Positions 62,430 through 64,000 of a stretch of 64,000 nt of DNA are shown piece by piece. The translations under genes were made by a program, and so were the position numbers. The stretch is taken from the NCBI RefSeq assembly GCF_900142075.1, contig NZ_FQZO01000008.1, forward strand, positions 1 to 64,000, written 5' to 3'. Each line of letters starts with the position of its first letter. Positions within the stretch are counted from its first letter, which is position 1. Source of the DNA: Clostridium amylolyticum (GTDB lineage Bacteria > Bacillota > Clostridia > Clostridiales > Clostridiaceae). The notes under the pieces are model-generated. The model saw only the letters and a list, made by a program, of their open reading frames with translations, was not told where the DNA came from and ran no database searches.

Positions 62430-62720
62430 ATGAATATAAAAATAAGTGAAGATACAGCTGCCTTATTAATCATGGCTCTTAATAATAAGGGTAAATCTGC
62501 AGCGAGGGTAGCAGTACAAGGTTTTGGCTGAGGAGGCCCTGTACTTGGAATTGCTCTGGATGAGCAAAGAGAAAATGATGTAGTAGTAGAAAAACACGGA
62601 GTTAAAATAGTAGCAGAAAAAGATTTTGCCTATCTTCTTGACGATGCCCAAATAGTTCATTCCCGTGGAATCTTTGGAAACAGATTTAATATTTCCACAA
62701 GAAATAGTGGAAGCTGCTAA
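62430..62720 (+). CDS. HesB-like selenoprotein with in-frame TGA
   Basis: A 96-residue frame if TGA at 62529-62531 (codon 34) is read as selenocysteine; otherwise it stops after 33 residues. Sequence on both sides stays in one frame and matches the HesB-like (seleno)protein family: GFG-U-GGPVLGIALDE, where Sec replaces the conserved Cys of the HesB/IscA fold. VVVEKHGVKIVAEKDFAYLLDDAQI follows, with a Cys near the C-terminus. ATG 62430 follows GGAGG by 9 nt and a perfect promoter. A hairpin at 62551-62567 could be the bacterial SECIS. The HesB fold suggests iron-sulfur or redox chemistry; its actual role is unknown. Confidence 0.88.
62551..62567 (+). promoter_or_regulatory. Candidate bacterial SECIS hairpin
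   Basis: TTGCTC-TGGAT-GAGCAA forms a perfect 6-bp stem with a 5-nt loop that has G in its second and third positions. The stem begins 20 nt after the TGA, within the usual distance for SelB recruitment. It lies inside the coding sequence. Confidence 0.6.
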
Positions 62721-62740
62721 AAATTAAGAGTATTATTTAA

Positions 62741-62828
62741 AAAATAAAAACTGCCCTTCTATAAGATTTAAAACGTACCCTGAAGGTTACATTTAAAATT
62801 ACCTTAGAAGCTTCGCAGTTTTTATTTT
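62741..62828 (+). terminator. Terminator-like structure after the selenoprotein gene
   Basis: Outer arms AAAATAAAAACTGC (62741-62754) and GCAGTTTTTATTTT (62815-62828) pair perfectly, followed by CTTCT/AGAAG and an inner GTACC/GGTTAC hairpin. The right arm runs into T-rich sequence. It begins 20 bp after the stop. Confidence 0.7.
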
Positions 62829-62913
62829 TTATTATTATTTAGGTTAATACTTCAATATTCTTATTTGTCTAATAATCTAGAATAGCACCCATAGTCAATA
62901 AGGTTTTTAAGAC

Positions 62914-62952
62914 AAAAAAAGAACGTAAACCCAAAGTTCGGTGGCTTACGTT
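62914..62952 (-). terminator. Terminator downstream of the yvrJ gene
   Basis: On the minus strand AACGTAA (62952-62946) pairs with TTACGTT (62928-62922), with inner CC/GG pairs, followed by C and seven T (62920-62914). It would end transcripts from the yvrJ and DUF1836 genes. Confidence 0.78.
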
Positions 62953-62955
62953 GTT

Positions 62956-63013
62956 GGTGAGATCTCAAATATAATTAAGGGGGATTACAATTCTTATCTC
63001 ACCTTAATTATAT
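62956..63013. other. Interleaved inverted repeats (pseudoknot-like element)
   Basis: GGTGAGAT (62956-62963) is complementary to ATCTCACC (62996-63003), and ATATAATTAA (62969-62978) to TTAATTATAT (63004-63013). The two pairings are interleaved (1-2-1'-2'), so they can form a pseudoknot, or compete if extended by the shared CC. It adjoins the terminator at 62914-62952. No known RNA family recognised. Confidence 0.5.
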
Positions 63014-63155
63014 AGTTTTTATATTAATAAAGTATTAACAAATAGTAACCTTTTTTTGAATTCATGTAATTTATTCACAAATTTTTTGTGAATAACTTGA
63101 ACACTTATTAATATATTGGTAAAATATTTATTTGTTTATCAATTCCGCTTTGTTA

Positions 63156-63311
63156 CTATTTTCTGTCTTCTTGTATGATGTTCATGATCTGTGAAAGATT
63201 ATTTATGCTTAAAGTAAGACTTTCCAGCTTCTGCTCTATTCTAACTAAAAGATAAAGTGAAACAGCTATAGGAAAGCCTACATTGCCTATGAGGTTTACC
63301 ATATGTTCCAT
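63156..63311 (-). CDS. YvrJ family small protein
   Basis: A 51-residue protein: a short N-terminus, a membrane-like segment LIGNVGFPIAVSLYLLVRIE and a C-terminal helix QKLESLTLSINNLSQIM. The IGNVGFPIxVxxYLLxRxE pattern is the YvrJ signature; B. subtilis YvrJ is of similar size and of unknown function. I start at ATG 63311, with GGGAG 8 nt upstream; an ATG two codons earlier is only 2 nt from that site. It lies 114 bp after the DUF1836 gene on the same strand and is followed by a terminator. Confidence 0.82.
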   Translation of the reverse strand: MEHMVNLIGNVGFPIAVSLYLLVRIEQKLESLTLSINNLSQIMNIIQEDRK

Positions 63312-63367
63312 TTTCATCACTCCCTTCATATAATATATATGCAGTAAGGGATGGTTTTTTAATGGTT

Positions 63368-63389
63368 AATGGCAGCCATATGAGTTATT
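63368..63389. repeat. Short dispersed repeat shared with 59363-59384
   Basis: Both copies read taatggcagcYatatgag followed by TTAT, differing at one base. The copy at 59363 begins with the stop codon of the mutarotase-like gene and precedes the structured element; this one sits between yvrJ and DUF1836. Probably the head of a small interspersed repeat. Confidence 0.7.
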
Positions 63390-63424
63390 AGTTATTATGA
63401 AAAGGGCATTTTCTCACTTTAACA

Positions 63425-63994
63425 TTACTCATGGTATTCGCTTACTAATCTTTGCACCATCTTTTTAATTACACTAGCTTGAGCTATTAATGACATAACT
63501 GCAAGGAATAGCTTTATTCTTTCTTGTTCTTTATCTTTAAGGTCTAATTTTTCTACTATACTATCTAATTTGTCATCATCTAAAAAGGGATTTGCAAGAA
63601 ACTCTTTAAAGCTATCCATTTGGATTTCTGAAAATATCTTATAAGCATTTTCCCAAGATATTATGTCGTCCCCTCTATCATTAATTTCATTAAATGCAAG
63701 TCTAAATACTTTTCTTATTTCTTCACTGGTAAGCACCGGTCTCATGTAGCTTAATAATACTAACTGAGTTAGATGAAGCTTAGTATAACCTCTTTTTTTA
63801 CCATCTTCCGGCTTTGAGATAATCTCACTTTTAATATAGTTTTGTACAATATTATTGGTGTATTTCTCTTCAGTAAATTTGTCATTGAGGTAATCTATAA
63901 CCTGAGAAAGAAACAAGTCATATTTGGGAAGATCCTCATAAGGAACCATATTATTTTTAGACATTTCATCTGCCAATTCCATTAAATAATCCAT
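63425..63994 (-). CDS. DUF1836 protein
   Basis: A 189-residue soluble protein. The N-terminal half resembles a winged/MerR-like helical domain (LSQVIDYLNDKFTEEKYTNNIVQNYIKSEIISKPEDGKKRGYTKLHLTQLVLLSYMRPVLTSEEI), the core of DUF1836, common in clostridia and bacilli; YTKLHLTQLVLLSYMR near residue 70 is its clearest motif. The C-terminal hydrophobic helix (IKLFLAVMSLIAQASVIKKMV) may be buried or membrane-touching. The domain suggests DNA binding but no function is established. The ATG at 63994 is six bases from the window edge, so its ribosome site is not visible and a longer start is possible. Confidence 0.85.
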   Translation of the reverse strand: MDYLMELADEMSKNNMVPYEDLPKYDLFLSQVIDYLNDKFTEEKYTNNIVQNYIKSEIISKPEDGKKRGYTKLHLTQLVLLSYMRPVLTSEEIRKVFRLAFNEINDRGDDIISWENAYKIFSEIQMDSFKEFLANPFLDDDKLDSIVEKLDLKDKEQERIKLFLAVMSLIAQASVIKKMVQRLVSEYHE

Positions 63995-64000
63995 ATTAAA

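Noticed and set aside
62529..62531. TGA as an ordinary nonsense mutation
   Set aside because: The family context places Sec exactly at this position, the frame continues for 62 codons with conserved sequence, and promoter, ribosome site and terminator are intact.
62225..62660. Two minus-strand frames opposite the selenoprotein region
   Set aside because: Cys/Tyr/Phe-rich translations without family motifs or ribosome sites; they are antisense shadows of the selenoprotein gene and its hairpins.

Overview
The window looks like a chromosome segment of a low-GC clostridium (Clostridium sensu stricto type). This rests on the AT-rich sequence, GGAGG-type ribosome sites, the clostridial ChW (hydrophobic, conserved-Trp) repeats in two secreted wall hydrolases, a HesB-like selenoprotein, YvrJ and DUF1836 proteins, and the family mix. 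Species cannot be named from the sequence alone. Almost all genes lie on the minus strand and read right to left. Plus-strand genes are two LCP proteins, an LCP remnant, an aldose-epimerase-like protein and the selenoprotein.

The bulk (about 0.5-57.7 kb) is a composite surface-glycan island with four modules. (1) At 0.5-4.1 kb is a phosphocholine (lic) module: a LicC-like cytidylyltransferase, a LicB-like permease and a three-domain HTH / nucleotidyltransferase / choline kinase fusion. (2) At 4.2-22 kb is a Wzx/Wzy-type capsule cluster resembling the staphylococcal cap5/8 logic. It has a Wzz-like modulator and BY-kinase, a CapD-like dehydratase, an initiating phosphosugar transferase and CapN-like reductase (D-FucNAc-type precursor). 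It also has a FnlA/reductase/2-epimerase set (L-FucNAc or L-QuiNAc type), a UDP-HexNAc 6-dehydrogenase, glycosyltransferases, polymerase and flippase. A decayed ISL3 transposase separates the Wzz/kinase pair from the rest. (3) At 27.4-37.7 kb is a heptose module: GmhA, HddA kinase, an HddC-GmhB fusion and an epimerase, with glycosyltransferases, a DUF2142 membrane protein, a DPM1-like transferase, DUF2304 and a second flippase. (4) At 38-56.3 kb is a dTDP-rhamnose and ABC-transporter module: RfbA/B/C/D, Wzm/Wzt with a C-terminal cargo domain, a methyltransferase with an extra C-terminal domain, several glycosyltransferases including a 1026-residue GT2-GT4 fusion, and a large polyprenyl-phosphate transferase. 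LCP ligases (24.4 and 56.6 kb) and two ChW-repeat wall hydrolases (25.6 and 39 kb) are interspersed, consistent with attachment of glycans to, and remodelling of, peptidoglycan.

The right end (57.7-64 kb) is different. It has a repeat-rich intergenic region, an aldose 1-epimerase-like gene, a candidate structured RNA element and a Cas4-like-nuclease/Rad3 helicase. A perfect sigma-A-type promoter drives a small HesB-like gene whose in-frame TGA at codon 34 very probably encodes selenocysteine. YvrJ and DUF1836 genes follow. The left edge carries the end of an IS21-family element.

The most notable items are the selenoprotein, which ordinary gene calling would break at TGA; the choline-kinase fusion with a degenerate nucleotidyltransferase motif; a BY-kinase with GKAT in its Walker A; the shared accessory domain in the ABC glycan module; a 42-bp perfect palindrome; tandem repeats that triplicate a Shine-Dalgarno sequence before a sigma-factor gene; and several unexplained structured intergenic elements.
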